A DNA stretch of 64,000 bases, taken from the NCBI RefSeq assembly GCF_025527015.1, contig NZ_JAODIM010000043.1:1054001-1118000 (forward strand). Reading direction: 5' to 3'. The position numbers and the translations under genes are program-made. The notes under the pieces are model-generated. The model made no database searches. It saw nothing but the letters and a program-made list of their open reading frames with translations, and was not told the origin of the DNA. Source of the stretch: Winslowiella arboricola. GTDB taxonomy: Bacteria > Pseudomonadota > Gammaproteobacteria > Enterobacterales > Enterobacteriaceae. Numbering within the stretch: the stretch's first letter is position 1; each line of letters begins with the position of its first letter. Shown here one piece after another: positions 35,533 through 44,429 of this stretch.

Positions 35533-35667
35533 GACAACGATGAAGCGTCTGATTTCACCTTTCGCGCTAAAGTGCAGGAAGCACTCGACGATCAGCGTCC
35601 GAAACTCGCAAAAAGTGAAGTAAAACGACACTTCTCGCAGCGCAAAGCTTTACTTCGTAAACAGTGA
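35533..35667 (+). pseudogene. Remnant of a type II antitoxin (stability-determinant/RelB-like) C-terminus
   Basis: Directly after the GNAT stop and in the same frame, 44 codons read FRAKVQEALDDQRPKLAKSE and a Lys/Arg-rich tail before a TGA. This resembles the C-terminal half of StbD/stability-determinant antitoxins, whose usual pattern is FRAKVQ-ALDDPRPS. There is no start codon, no N-terminal DNA-binding part and no toxin gene. Read-through of the GNAT stop is a remote alternative. Confidence 0.5.
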
Positions 35668-35700
35668 GAGGGTGCTATCGGTAATAATGAATTGCCGATT

Positions 35701-36621
35701 TTATCCCCCCATCACCACACGCAACTGCGCCAGCAGCCATTGCAGCGCCGGATCGTTATCACGGCGCTTATGCCATAGCAGCGAAAGGTTAAAAGCGGGA
35801 AGCGTGACCGGCACCTCACTGCTGCTCAGGCCGTAATGGCTAATCCAGCCATCCGCCACACCTTGCGGCACCGTTGCCAGCGCGGGCATCTGCATCAACA
35901 TTAATGGCAACGAAGAGAAGTGAGGGGTGACATAGCGAACCCGGCGTTCGCGCCCCTGCACTGCCAGCTGCGCATCCAGCATACTCTGGCTGGCACCGCG
36001 GTAGGAAACCAGCAGATGATCATGGGCAACAAATTGATCAATACTTATCGGCGTGCTGAGCGCTAACTGGCCGGGATGCCAGAGCGTGCAAAAACGCATC
36101 TGCCTGACACTTTCTCTGATCAGTCCGGCAGCACTGCTCTCTCCCACTGAAATCGCCACATCGACATCATCCGCCTGCACCCGTTCGCTATCCTGAAAAG
36201 GATCGGTGGCGTTAATCTGCAGATTTACTCCCGGCGCGATACTGGCAACGCGCGCCAGCAAATCGGGCATCAGCCAGTTCTCCACCCAGTCACTCATACC
36301 CAGACGAAATAAGTGGCGATCCTGCGCCGGAGAAAATGATGGTGCCTGGAAAAGCACCTGTTGCATCTGCTCCATCATCGGCGACAGCGAGGCGATCAGC
36401 GCTTCCGCGCGCGGCGTTGGCAACATCCCTCTGGCGGTACGCACAAACAGCGGGTCATTAAACATTTGCCGCAAACGTGCCAGCGCGCCGCTGACCGCAG
36501 GCTGTCCAAGGTGCAGTTTTTCTGCTGCCCGCGATACGCTGCCTTCGCGGTGCAGCACCAGCAGCACCGTCAGCAGATTAAGATCAACACGAATAAAATC
36601 ATTTTCTCTGATGCTGTTCAT
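35701..36621 (-). CDS. LysR-family regulator (NodD/PcpR-like group)
   Basis: Regulator of 306 aa. The winged helix includes LLTVLLVLHREGSVSRAAEKLHLGQPAVSGALARLR, typical of the NodD/LeuO-like LysR subgroup, with a substrate-binding domain after it. The ATG at 36621 is preferred to one four codons upstream. It is divergent from the metallo-beta-lactamase-fold gene, which it probably controls. Confidence 0.9.
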   Translation of the reverse strand: MNSIRENDFIRVDLNLLTVLLVLHREGSVSRAAEKLHLGQPAVSGALARLRQMFNDPLFVRTARGMLPTPRAEALIASLSPMMEQMQQVLFQAPSFSPAQDRHLFRLGMSDWVENWLMPDLLARVASIAPGVNLQINATDPFQDSERVQADDVDVAISVGESSAAGLIRESVRQMRFCTLWHPGQLALSTPISIDQFVAHDHLLVSYRGASQSMLDAQLAVQGRERRVRYVTPHFSSLPLMLMQMPALATVPQGVADGWISHYGLSSSEVPVTLPAFNLSLLWHKRRDNDPALQWLLAQLRVVMGG

Positions 36622-36699
36622 TATTTTAATCAATTTGAATGATGATAATAACAGCAGGATACTGGCGACTTACCTGCGATAACAACCTTTAATGAGGAT

Positions 36700-37656
36700 A
36701 TGATGAAATTACTGATGGCTTTAGTCGCCACGCTGACATTGTCCAGTGCGGCAATGGCCGCTGAGGCGCAGACGCCGCTTGATCAACAGGCCCCCGGATA
36801 TTACCGCATGATGCTGGGTAAACTGCGCATCACCGCCGTCTCCGACGGCACGGTGACCGTGCCGCTGGATAAACTGCTGACGCATATTTCCGCAGAAAAA
36901 CTACGCCAGCGTATGGCCGACGATGCGATGACGCCGCAGGCGGAAACCTCAATCAATGCCTTTGTGATTGATAACGGAAAGCAGCGTATTCTGGTCGATG
37001 CCGGCGCGGGCGATCTGTTTGGTCATAACGGCGGCCATTTGCTTGAGAACCTGGCGGCCGCGGGCTACCCGGCGGAAAGCATTAATGCCGTGCTGCTGAC
37101 GCATATCCATGCCGACCACTCCGGTGGCGTTTCACGCGGTGGAAAACCGGCATTTCCGAATGCACAGGTGTATGTGGATCAAAAGGATCGGGACTTCTGG
37201 TTAAACCAGGCCAATATCAGCAAAGTTGAGGCCAGCCAGGCCCATACTTTCGCCGAGTCGGAACAGACCCTGAGGCCGGTAATCAATGCCGGACGCCTGA
37301 CCACCTTTAACGCGCCCGCCACCGTGCTGGACGGCATCCAGGCCATTCCGGCGGCTGGTCATACGCCAGGCAGCGTGATGTATCGGGTAGAGAGTGAAGG
37401 CCAGGTGCTGGTGCTGTGGGGCGATATCATTCATGCGAAAGCGGTACAGTTGCCCGATCCCCATGTGGCGATCCATTTTGATGTAAATCAGAATCAGGCC
37501 GTGCAGACCCGCGAAAAGGTGCTGGCGCAGGCGGCACAACAAGGTTACCGGGTGGCGGCGGCTCATATTGCGTTCCCCGGGCTGGGACAGGTGAAAAAAG
37601 ACGCCAGTGGCTACCGCTGGGTTGCAACCAATTACACTACGCAGCTGGCTAATTAA
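36700..37656 (+). CDS. Secreted metallo-beta-lactamase-fold hydrolase
   Basis: Hydrolase of 318 aa with a signal peptide ending in AAMA (residue 20). The metal site is HIHADH (His135, His137, Asp139, His140), with His221 in AAGHTPGS, GDI and a late AAHIAFPG. The fold resembles the quorum-quenching lactonase (AHL/AttM-like) and methyl-parathion-hydrolase branches rather than true beta-lactamases. Periplasmic location is predicted. ATGs at 36700 and 36703 are equally possible starts. A divergent LysR gene is the likely regulator. Confidence 0.87.
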   Translation: MMKLLMALVATLTLSSAAMAAEAQTPLDQQAPGYYRMMLGKLRITAVSDGTVTVPLDKLLTHISAEKLRQRMADDAMTPQAETSINAFVIDNGKQRILVDAGAGDLFGHNGGHLLENLAAAGYPAESINAVLLTHIHADHSGGVSRGGKPAFPNAQVYVDQKDRDFWLNQANISKVEASQAHTFAESEQTLRPVINAGRLTTFNAPATVLDGIQAIPAAGHTPGSVMYRVESEGQVLVLWGDIIHAKAVQLPDPHVAIHFDVNQNQAVQTREKVLAQAAQQGYRVAAAHIAFPGLGQVKKDASGYRWVATNYTTQLAN

Positions 37657-37678
37657 TTTCTTACCGAAAATCTTAATG

Positions 37679-37710
37679 ACAGGGGAATAAGCGGTTATTC
37701 CCCTGTATTT
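37679..37710 (+). terminator. Terminator after the metallo-hydrolase gene
   Basis: A 12-bp perfect stem acaggggaataa / ttattcccctgt with a GCGG loop is followed by ATTTTAT. Confidence 0.8.
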
Positions 37711-37901
37711 TATGCTTCGATGATTTATGTAAATGTAATGTTAATAAGCCGTGGAATATCATGATGACGCGTTATTTATTGCGCCTTAATGTGCTAAATA
37801 ACGTGAAAAAGCGCCCACAAATATAAATAAGCTTTTAACATCACTATTAAAAGCCGTTAGACTGGCTGCCATCTGTTTATTGTTATCCTGGACTACCGAA
37901 C

Positions 37902-38354
37902 TTGGTCACCCTGTTTCGTCTGTCGCAACGTCGGATACCAGCACTGATTGCGATTCTGACAATTCTGATGCTGTTTATCGCCCCGGAGATTTCTAAGGCT
38001 CTGGAATATCGGCATATGCCTGAAATGGCAACCGGCGGGATGGCAATGGATAATATGTTGACGAATCATACCCCGATGCAGACCGCACCGCTGTCCGCAC
38101 ATCACAGCAGTGCCGCTGAACCTGCTCCGATTGTCAGCAGCGATAGTGGCCTGATCGATTATTTTGCCTGTGGCTACTGTCAGTTACTGGTTCATTTCCC
38201 TCTATTGCTGTGGGTATTTGTTGCCCTGATCTGGCTGATATTGCTGGTTTCCCCTTCATCGCCCTGGCATAAAATAAGCTTTTATCCGGTCACATTGTTT
38301 CCCGGCATTGCGCAACCGCGCGCCCCGCCTGCCTTTTCCCCTTCGTTTAAATAA
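37902..38354 (+). CDS. DUF2946 membrane protein linked to copC
   Basis: Protein of 150 aa with an N-terminal hydrophobic segment (about 13-30), a Met/His-rich stretch (MPEMATGGMAMDNML, HHSS), the DUF2946-type motif FACGYCQLLVHFP (about 90-102) and a second membrane segment. The start is a TTG; no in-frame ATG retains the first helix. DUF2946 proteins are often next to copper-handling genes, and Met/His-rich regions are compatible with binding copper. copC follows after 128 nt. Confidence 0.7.
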   Translation: MVTLFRLSQRRIPALIAILTILMLFIAPEISKALEYRHMPEMATGGMAMDNMLTNHTPMQTAPLSAHHSSAAEPAPIVSSDSGLIDYFACGYCQLLVHFPLLLWVFVALIWLILLVSPSSPWHKISFYPVTLFPGIAQPRAPPAFSPSFK

Positions 38355-38482
38355 TCTTATTTCCCGGTTTAATTTTCGGGCATAAGAAATAGCGTTTTTA
38401 AATATGTGCCCTGCACAGGATTAACCGTACGCGAAATAAACCATCGCGAAACGTTCGTTATTATAAACAAGGAAAAACCACC

Positions 38483-38857
38483 ATGTTAAATCGAATCAAA
38501 CAACTTATCGCTGCCACGTCAATGGTGAGCGCCATGCTGATATCCCCAGCAGTGCTGGCGCATGCGCATCTGACCACCGCCACGCCTGCCGACAAGGCGC
38601 AACTTAGCGCATCGCCAGCAGAATTAACGCTGAAATTTACCGAAGGTATCGAACCGGCTTTTAGCGGCGTAAAAGTGCTTAACGCCAGTGGCAAAGCGGT
38701 TGCCAGTGGTAAAGCCGCTGTCGACAGCAGTGACGGCACGCTGTTGCATATTCCGCTTAACGATCAGCTGCCGTCAGGAGCGTACAAAGTAAACTGGCAT
38801 GTGCTCTCCACCGACGGGCATAAAACCAAAGGCAGCTACAGCTTTAGCATTAAATAA
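38483..38857 (+). CDS. copC: Periplasmic copper-binding protein CopC/YobA
   Basis: CopC-type protein of 124 aa. The signal peptide ends in AVLA (residue 26), leaving His at the mature N-terminus (HAHL), the classical Cu(II) ligand. Conserved TEGIEPAFSGVKV, YKVNWHVLSTDGHKTKGSYSFSIK follows. It matches E. coli YobA in length and pattern. The usual partner copD is absent: the next 240 bp are non-coding and then the thiamine locus begins. Confidence 0.9.
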   Translation: MLNRIKQLIAATSMVSAMLISPAVLAHAHLTTATPADKAQLSASPAELTLKFTEGIEPAFSGVKVLNASGKAVASGKAAVDSSDGTLLHIPLNDQLPSGAYKVNWHVLSTDGHKTKGSYSFSIK

Positions 38858-38910
38858 ATTCGCTGGCGGACGAATTCCTGCGATTTGCCACTAAAAGTCG
38901 ATGTTATCCT

Positions 38911-38998
38911 TGTGTTCCCCCTGATTTTACGGGAGCCGAAAACGGCTCCCCGACAAAAAATCAGTGTTTCCGCCCGTGCCGATGATATGTGCCAGGCG
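38911..38998 (-). repeat. Degenerate copy of the 103-bp double-hairpin repeat
   Basis: In inverted orientation relative to the array at 19318, this stretch keeps hairpin A intact (gggagccg-aaaa-cggctccc, 38931-38950) and matches the adjacent linker (cagtgtttc). It then jumps, with about 30 bp deleted, to cgcccgtgccgatg and tgtgcc of the next linker. Hairpin B is largely lost. Confidence 0.75.
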
Positions 38999-39063
38999 TT
39001 AGCCCCCTGCCCGGCGTCACTGTGAAGTAAGCGGAAGTCTGCACAATAAAATGTCGCAAGAGC

Positions 39064-39093
39064 TTGACGATAAGGCGTCAAATACCCTAAAAC
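39064..39093 (+). promoter_or_regulatory. Possible promoter of the thi operon
   Basis: A TTGACG -35 element lies 18 bp before a weak TAAAAC -10, about 10 bp ahead of the riboswitch. Confidence 0.4.
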
Positions 39094-39100
39094 TGACCAC

Positions 39101-39202
39101 TGTCAGGGGAGTCTCGCCAGAGAGACTGAGAGGCTAATAGCGATTTATCGCGGTGTAGCGACCCTTCGAACCTGACCCAGTTGATACTGGCGTAGGAAGA
39201 CG
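39101..39202 (+). promoter_or_regulatory. TPP riboswitch (thi-box)
   Basis: The conserved TPP aptamer segments are present in order: a GGGG-containing P1/P2 strand, ACTGAGAGG, a variable hairpin (P3a, around 39136-39160), then ACCCTTCGAACCTGA and GATACTGGCGTAGGAAG. It lies 150 bp upstream of thiO and is expected to shut the operon when thiamine pyrophosphate is plentiful. No terminator is obvious, so control at ribosome binding is likely. Confidence 0.95.
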
Positions 39203-39307
39203 GAGCGTTTGCCATCCCTTGCCAGCGTTTCTTATCGCGCAGGCGTTACGCCACCGATTTTCTCCCTCACACTATCACGGGTCGCAAATTTTGTTTGCGA
39301 GGCCGAT

Positions 39308-39358
39308 ATGCATGATCTACTCCACCCACTGCGTCTTCCAGCTAAGGCCCGGCCATGA
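39308..39358 (+). CDS. Upstream ORF coupled to thiO
   Basis: A 16-codon ORF, MHDLLHPLRLPAKARP, ends in a TGA that overlaps the thiO ATG (ATGA). A GAGG lies 7-10 nt before its ATG. The thiO start has only a weak AAGG site of its own, so coupling from this ORF could matter. It may be a chance ORF; no homologue is known to me. Confidence 0.35.
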   Translation: MHDLLHPLRLPAKARP

Positions 39359-40287
39359 GCCACTGGTCAGTAATAGGTAGCGGTGTCAGCGGACTCTGTG
39401 TCGCGACGCTGTTAGCTGAACGCGGGGAATCACTCGAAGTCATCACATCTGACCAATATTGCCCGGCATCACACTGGGCGGGTGGCATGCTGGCACCATA
39501 TTGCGAAGGCGAAAGCGCGCCAGAAGAGGTGGTGAATCAGGGCCAGCAATCTGCGGACTGGTGGCAGGCGCGCGTCAGCGGTGTCGGGCGGCAAGGGACA
39601 CTGGTGGTGGCGCCGCCGCGCGACAGCATGGAGCTTACCCGCTTCGCCAGCATGACCCGCACTCACCAGTGGGTGACGCCCGGTGATATTGAACCGCGTC
39701 TGGCCGGACGCTTTGCCCGTGGACTCTGGTTTGCTGGCGAAGCCCACCTCGATCCACGCCATGCCCTGCAACAACTGCGACAAAAGCTGTTGCAGGCGGG
39801 CGTCAGTTTCCACAGCGGCAAACCTTCCGGCAGAGTGATTGACTGCCGCGGTATGCAGGCTGCCGGGGCGCTGCCGGAACTGCGCGCCGTGCGTGGTGAG
39901 ATGCTGATTTTACACAGCAACGATATTCAGTTATCGCGCCCCATCAGGCTGCTGCACCCGCGCTTCCCCTGTTATCTGGTTCCGCGCGCTGAAGGGCGAT
40001 TTATGCTGGGTGCAACCATGGTGGAGAGCGATGACAGCAGTCCGGTCAGCGCTCGCGCCATGATGGAACTGCTTAGTGCGGCTTATGCCATCGATCCCGC
40101 ATTCGCCGAAGCGCGGGTGATTGAAACCGGCAGCGGTTTACGTCCTGCTTATCGCCATAACCTGCCGGAAATCCGCTATCAGAATGGCGTGTTTTATCTT
40201 AACGGCATGTACCGGCACGGCTTTTTGCTGGCGCCGGTAATGGCGGAAAAACTGATGCAACAACTGGCGCAGGAGACACTGTAATGA
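39355..40287 (+). CDS. thiO: Glycine oxidase ThiO
   Basis: FAD enzyme of 309 aa that oxidises glycine to the imine (dehydroglycine) used for the thiazole ring of thiamine. The dinucleotide motif VIGSGVSGLCVATLLAERG is at residues 6-24, and the C-terminal GSGLRPAYRHNLPEI and NGMYRHGFLLAP match the DAO/ThiO fold. It takes the place of radical-SAM ThiH and works under oxygen. It is first in thiOSGF and overlaps thiS by 4 nt (the end coordinate includes the stop). Confidence 0.93.
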
Positions 40288-40481
40288 AAATTGAACTGAA
40301 TGGTCAGGCAATGATGACCGGGGCCACCACACTGGCCGAACTATTACGCGACCAGCAGATTGATATCAGCTGCGTAGCCTGTGCATTAAACGGCGATTTT
40401 ATTCCGCGCGGACTTTACGACAGCAGCCAGATTGCCGAAGGCTGTCAGGTCGAAGTCTTGTCACCCATGCAGGGAGGTTGA
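40284..40481 (+). CDS. thiS: Sulfur carrier protein ThiS
   Basis: Ubiquitin-like carrier of 65 aa ending in the required Gly-Gly. The C-terminus is adenylated by ThiF and then thiocarboxylated, and it donates sulfur to ThiG. It overlaps thiO by 4 nt and is one base from thiG. Confidence 0.95.
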   Translation: MKIELNGQAMMTGATTLAELLRDQQIDISCVACALNGDFIPRGLYDSSQIAEGCQVEVLSPMQGG

Positions 40482-40482
40482 G

Positions 40483-41247
40483 ATGCCATTTTATGATCTG
40501 TCGCCTGCCTCGCCTTTTTTATTAGGCACCGCCGGTTACCCGTCGCCAGAGATATTACAGCAGGCGATTATCGCCTCCGGCACCGAAATCATCACCGTCA
40601 GTCTGCGACGAGAAGGCGCAGCTGGCGGGGCTTTCCGTGAACTGCTGCAACAGCTGAATACCCGCGTGCTGCCCAATACTGCAGGTTGCCATACGGTAAA
40701 AGAGGCCGTGACCACCGCCCATATGGCGCGCGAACTGTTTAATACCCGCTGGATCAAACTTGAGGTGATTGCTCATGCCGATACCCTGCAGCCCGATCCG
40801 TTTGCGCTGGTTGAAGCGGCGCGTATTCTGTCGGATGACGGTTTCCAGGTATTCCCCTATACCACTGAAGATCTGGTAATTGGCGAAAAATTACTCGAAG
40901 CGGGCTGTCAGCTGCTGATGCCGTGGGGAGCGCCAATTGGCTCCGGCCAGGGACTGCGCAATATTGACGGTTTGCGCACCATGCGCGCCTGGTTTAAGGA
41001 TATTCCGCTGATTATCGATGCCGGTATTGGCGCCCCCAGTCAGGCGGCGCTGGCGATGGAGCTGGGCTTTGACGGTATTTTACTCAATACTGCGGTGGCT
41101 AAAGCAGGCGATCCGGTGCAAATGGCGTCAGCGTTTCAGCAGGCCATTCGCGCCGGTCAGCAGGCATGGCAGGCAGGTCTGATGGAAAAACGCGATATGG
41201 CGGTGGCCTCCACGCCGATTTTCGGTCTCGCGGAGTTCGGCCAATGA
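40483..41247 (+). CDS. thiG: Thiazole synthase ThiG
   Basis: TIM-barrel enzyme of 254 aa that condenses deoxyxylulose phosphate, dehydroglycine and ThiS-thiocarboxylate. The Schiff-base Lys lies in RWIKLEVI near residue 93, and [26 protein letters not shown] and [11 protein letters not shown] follow. The start at 40483 has the AGGGAGG site within the thiS end; the longer frame would read out of thiS. Confidence 0.95.
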   Translation: MPFYDLSPASPFLLGTAGYPSPEILQQAIIASGTEIITVSLRREGAAGGAFRELLQQLNTRVLPNTAGCHTVKEAVTTAHMARELFNTRWIKLEVIAHADTLQPDPFALVEAARILSDDGFQVFPYTTEDLVIGEKLLEAGCQLLMPWGAPIGSGQGLRNIDGLRTMRAWFKDIPLIIDAGIGAPSQAALAMELGFDGILLNTAVAKAGDPVQMASAFQQAIRAGQQAWQAGLMEKRDMAVASTPIFGLAEFGQ

Positions 41248-42206
41248 CGCGCTATCAGCGACAAACCATGCTGCCGGAAATTGGCGCGCAGGGGCAGCAA
41301 CGTCTGGCGCAGGCGCGGGTGCTGGTGGTGGGCGCCGGTGGTCTGGGCTGCAGCTTACTGCCGCTGCTGGCGGGTGCGGGTGTCGGCTATCTGCGTATCT
41401 ATGATGCTGACCAGGTGGCAGTGCATAACCTGCATCGCCAGACGCTGTATAGCATGGACGATATCCAGTTACCGAAGGTGCTTTGTGCCAGCCGTGCATT
41501 ACAGCAACTTAATCCTGAATGCCAGGTTGATGCGGTGCAACAGCGACTCTCGCTGCATAACCTGGCGGAAGCGCTGACCGATATCGATTTAGTGATCGAC
41601 GCGGCGGATAACTTTGCGGTGACCTATCAATTATCCGATGCCTGCCAGCCACGCGCTATCCCGCTGATCAGCGCATCGGTACTTGGACTACGCGGCTATG
41701 TCGGCGGATTTTGCGCCAGCGCTCCCAGCTATCGTGCCATTTTCCCCAGCCTGCCGGCAACGGCGGCAAACTGTAATACCGCCGGGGTGATGGGACCTGC
41801 GGTCGCCACATTGGGCGCCATTCAGGCGCAGATGGCGCTAAGTATCCTGCTGGATTTGTCCCCTTCGCCGCTGGGATGCATGGTGAACTGTGACTTTGCC
41901 CGCTGGCATTTCAGTCAGTTCCGTTTTGATGGCGCGCCGGAACCGGTCGGCCCGCAGACTCCGTTTATTGATGCCCAGCGGTTAACCGCCGAAGACTGTG
42001 TTGTTGAGCTGCGCGGCACTGAAGAAGCACCGCAAAGCGTGGCCGGGCATGCCATCAGGCTGCTGCCTCAGCAGATAGCTGACTGGCAGCCGCCTGCCGA
42101 TCAACGCATTGTGCTGGTGTGCGCCAGCGGAATACGCGCCGCACGCGCCGCCGCCGAGCTGGAACAGCGCGGTTATCTCCGGCTGGCGATTCTGGCGGCC
42201 GGGTAA
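41244..42206 (+). CDS. thiF: ThiS adenylyltransferase ThiF with a rhodanese-like C-terminal tail
   Basis: E1-like enzyme of 320 aa; E. coli ThiF is about 250. The ATP loop VVGAGGLGC spans 28-36, [13 protein letters not shown] 54-66 and the Cys177-containing [10 protein letters not shown] is the thiolate motif. The Cys pair that holds zinc in E. coli ThiF (PCYRCLFP) is PSYRAIFP here (161-168), and the second pair is missing. The extra 80 residues end in [20 protein letters not shown] (Cys293), a rhodanese active-loop pattern in a short domain. The start forms ATGA with thiG. The stop abuts the stop of convergent iutA. Confidence 0.9.
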   Translation: MTRYQRQTMLPEIGAQGQQRLAQARVLVVGAGGLGCSLLPLLAGAGVGYLRIYDADQVAVHNLHRQTLYSMDDIQLPKVLCASRALQQLNPECQVDAVQQRLSLHNLAEALTDIDLVIDAADNFAVTYQLSDACQPRAIPLISASVLGLRGYVGGFCASAPSYRAIFPSLPATAANCNTAGVMGPAVATLGAIQAQMALSILLDLSPSPLGCMVNCDFARWHFSQFRFDGAPEPVGPQTPFIDAQRLTAEDCVVELRGTEEAPQSVAGHAIRLLPQQIADWQPPADQRIVLVCASGIRAARAAAELEQRGYLRLAILAAG

Positions 42207-44399
42207 TTAAAACAGCAGCGAATAGTTCAGCCCAAAGGTACGGCCACGGCCCTGATAGCGATACAGTGACGGGCTGCCATAAGCTGGACTGTAGAGTCCC
42301 GGTGCGCGCTGTCCCCATAACGTGGTGTACGCTTTATCCAGCAGGTTTTCGACACTAAAGCTCAGCTTGCCCACCGGCAGCCTGTAGCTGCCGAGAAAAT
42401 CGAGAATGTTATAACCCTCAAGCCGCTTGCCCTCCTCATCAGAGAGATCAAATGTCTGCTGCGACTGCAAGCGCAGACTCCATTCATCAGGCACCCAGCC
42501 GATATAAGCGGTTATTTTCGCCGGGCTGGCGCTGTCTGTGGTCATTTTTTGCCATTTCCCCTGCTGACGGGTTTCCGACTTAATCCAGTTAAAACTGACT
42601 CCGGTACGCCAGTCGCTGTCCGGCACAAAGTAATCCACCGCCCCTTCCAGACCGTAAATACGCCGCTTATCATCATCCAGATTAATGGTCATATCGGTTT
42701 TGTTGATCGAGATGGTTTTATCCGACAGCGAGTAATACGCCGCCAGTTGAGTGCGCAGATCATCGCCGGTATAGCGCCAGCCCAGCTCCCAGCTGTCCAC
42801 TTTGATGCCGTCCAGCGTGGAGTCGTTGACGTTGATGCTGTTCAGCAGATGGTAGTGACCGTCGCGCAGCTGATAGTTGCCGGAGCCGTAATATTTCGCC
42901 AGATCCGGCATCTCAAAGCCCTGCGAGAAATTCAGCCACGCCTGCTGGCGTGTACTCAGATGAGCCAGCAGGCCAGCATTAAACAGAAAGTTCTGGTAAC
43001 CGGTTTTGCCGCCCGGCACCGCGTCGGCAGAGCTGGCCAGCCCGTTGGCTATCCCCTGCTGCTGCGCATAACCGACAAAATCATCCACCCGGTTTTCACT
43101 GTACTGATAGCGTACGCCGCCGCTCAGGGTGAAGCGCGGATTAAGGTCATAACTGGCCTGCAGGAACGGCGCCAGACTGGTGATCGAATAGGCCGGATAA
43201 CGCCCGACATTGAAGCTATTCTTCAGCGTCATCCCGCCGGACTGGCTGGCGGTAACCAGATCAAAAAACTGCTGGTTGGCATCGAAGCTTTCATGCTCCG
43301 CATCCAGCCCGCTGGTCAGACTCAGATCCTCCAGCGGCTGGCTGTTAAGGGTCAGCTTGCCGCCCCAGAAGTGGGTGTTTTGCTGCGAAGCGCCAATGCT
43401 GGTCACGCTGCCGCCAGTAAGGGTCGGAAAAGGGTAAAAGGTCAGTTGTTCATCGCGATAAAAAAGCTGCGCCACCAGCTGCTGACCCGCGAAATCGGTG
43501 TTGGAGTATTGCAGGTTAATCAGGTGGCGTTCGGTGCCGGGAACACGATCCGAGTTCAGATTGCCGGCATTACGCGCTGGTCCGTCGCCGGTAACCGCCG
43601 AGAAATTTTCGCCCAGATACAGACCGTGATCGCCATCAGACTGGCTGCGGTAATACTGGGTGGTCAGTTGCAGTTGCTGATGTTCGTTAATCTCCAGCGT
43701 GCCGCTGCCCATCATATCCAGACGGTCCGAGTACTGCAGACCCGTCTGGGTATTGTCGATCATCACCTCGCTGCCATGGCCGTCATACCAGCCGCCATAA
43801 CGCTGATAAGAGACGGCAAAGCGTCCAGCAGCGCGGTCGCTGCCGCCGCTGAGCGCTGCCGCCACATTCTCATCATGATCGTGATAATGGTTAAAACCGC
43901 TTTTGCCCCCCAGCGAAACGTCGGCCTGTTTCTCCTGCTGACCTTTTTTGCTGACGATATTAATCAGACCGCCAGTACTGCCGCCGCCATACAGTGCGGT
44001 GGCGCCGGAGATCACCTCTACCCGCGCAATATTAAACGGATCGATAGCGTCCAGCTGACGACTGTCAGAACGGGATGAGTTCAGACGGACGCCATCAATC
44101 ATCACCATCATCGGACGGCCACGCATATTCATGCCGTAGTTCGTGCGCCCCTGACTACTGACATCCATACCAGGGATCAGTTGCGCCAGCACATCTTTGA
44201 ACTCTTTGCCGCCCTGTACCTGCTGCTCAAGTTCATCCTCTTCAATAATCCAGCTGGTGCTGGCCATCTGCGCCACCGTACGGTGGGTACGGCTGGCAGA
44301 CACTACCATCTGATCGCCATTTTCCCCTGCGGCATAAGCGCAGCTGCTGATCATCGCCAGCAGAAAGGGATAGAGCGCCAAAAGATACTCGGATTTCAT
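42207..44399 (-). CDS. iutA: Ferric aerobactin receptor IutA
   Basis: TonB-dependent outer-membrane receptor of 730 aa, the same size as E. coli IutA (732). The signal peptide ends near AYA (residue 23), a TonB-box-like DQMVVSASR follows, and the plug domain contains LAQLIPGMDVSSQGRTNYGMNMRGRP and GATALYGGGSTGGLINIVSKKG. The 22-strand barrel ends in an aromatic residue (LNYSLLF). It is last in iucABCD-iutA, 30 nt after iucD. Confidence 0.95.
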   Translation of the reverse strand: MKSEYLLALYPFLLAMISSCAYAAGENGDQMVVSASRTHRTVAQMASTSWIIEEDELEQQVQGGKEFKDVLAQLIPGMDVSSQGRTNYGMNMRGRPMMVMIDGVRLNSSRSDSRQLDAIDPFNIARVEVISGATALYGGGSTGGLINIVSKKGQQEKQADVSLGGKSGFNHYHDHDENVAAALSGGSDRAAGRFAVSYQRYGGWYDGHGSEVMIDNTQTGLQYSDRLDMMGSGTLEINEHQQLQLTTQYYRSQSDGDHGLYLGENFSAVTGDGPARNAGNLNSDRVPGTERHLINLQYSNTDFAGQQLVAQLFYRDEQLTFYPFPTLTGGSVTSIGASQQNTHFWGGKLTLNSQPLEDLSLTSGLDAEHESFDANQQFFDLVTASQSGGMTLKNSFNVGRYPAYSITSLAPFLQASYDLNPRFTLSGGVRYQYSENRVDDFVGYAQQQGIANGLASSADAVPGGKTGYQNFLFNAGLLAHLSTRQQAWLNFSQGFEMPDLAKYYGSGNYQLRDGHYHLLNSINVNDSTLDGIKVDSWELGWRYTGDDLRTQLAAYYSLSDKTISINKTDMTINLDDDKRRIYGLEGAVDYFVPDSDWRTGVSFNWIKSETRQQGKWQKMTTDSASPAKITAYIGWVPDEWSLRLQSQQTFDLSDEEGKRLEGYNILDFLGSYRLPVGKLSFSVENLLDKAYTTLWGQRAPGLYSPAYGSPSLYRYQGRGRTFGLNYSLLF

Positions 44400-44429
44400 T
44401 TTTTTAATTTTTCCCTGGTGTTGTATCCA

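Noticed and set aside
42549-44078. Open frame of 509 codons on the plus strand
   Set aside because: It lies wholly opposite iutA, whose 730-residue product is unmistakable; the long frame comes from the codon bias of the real gene.
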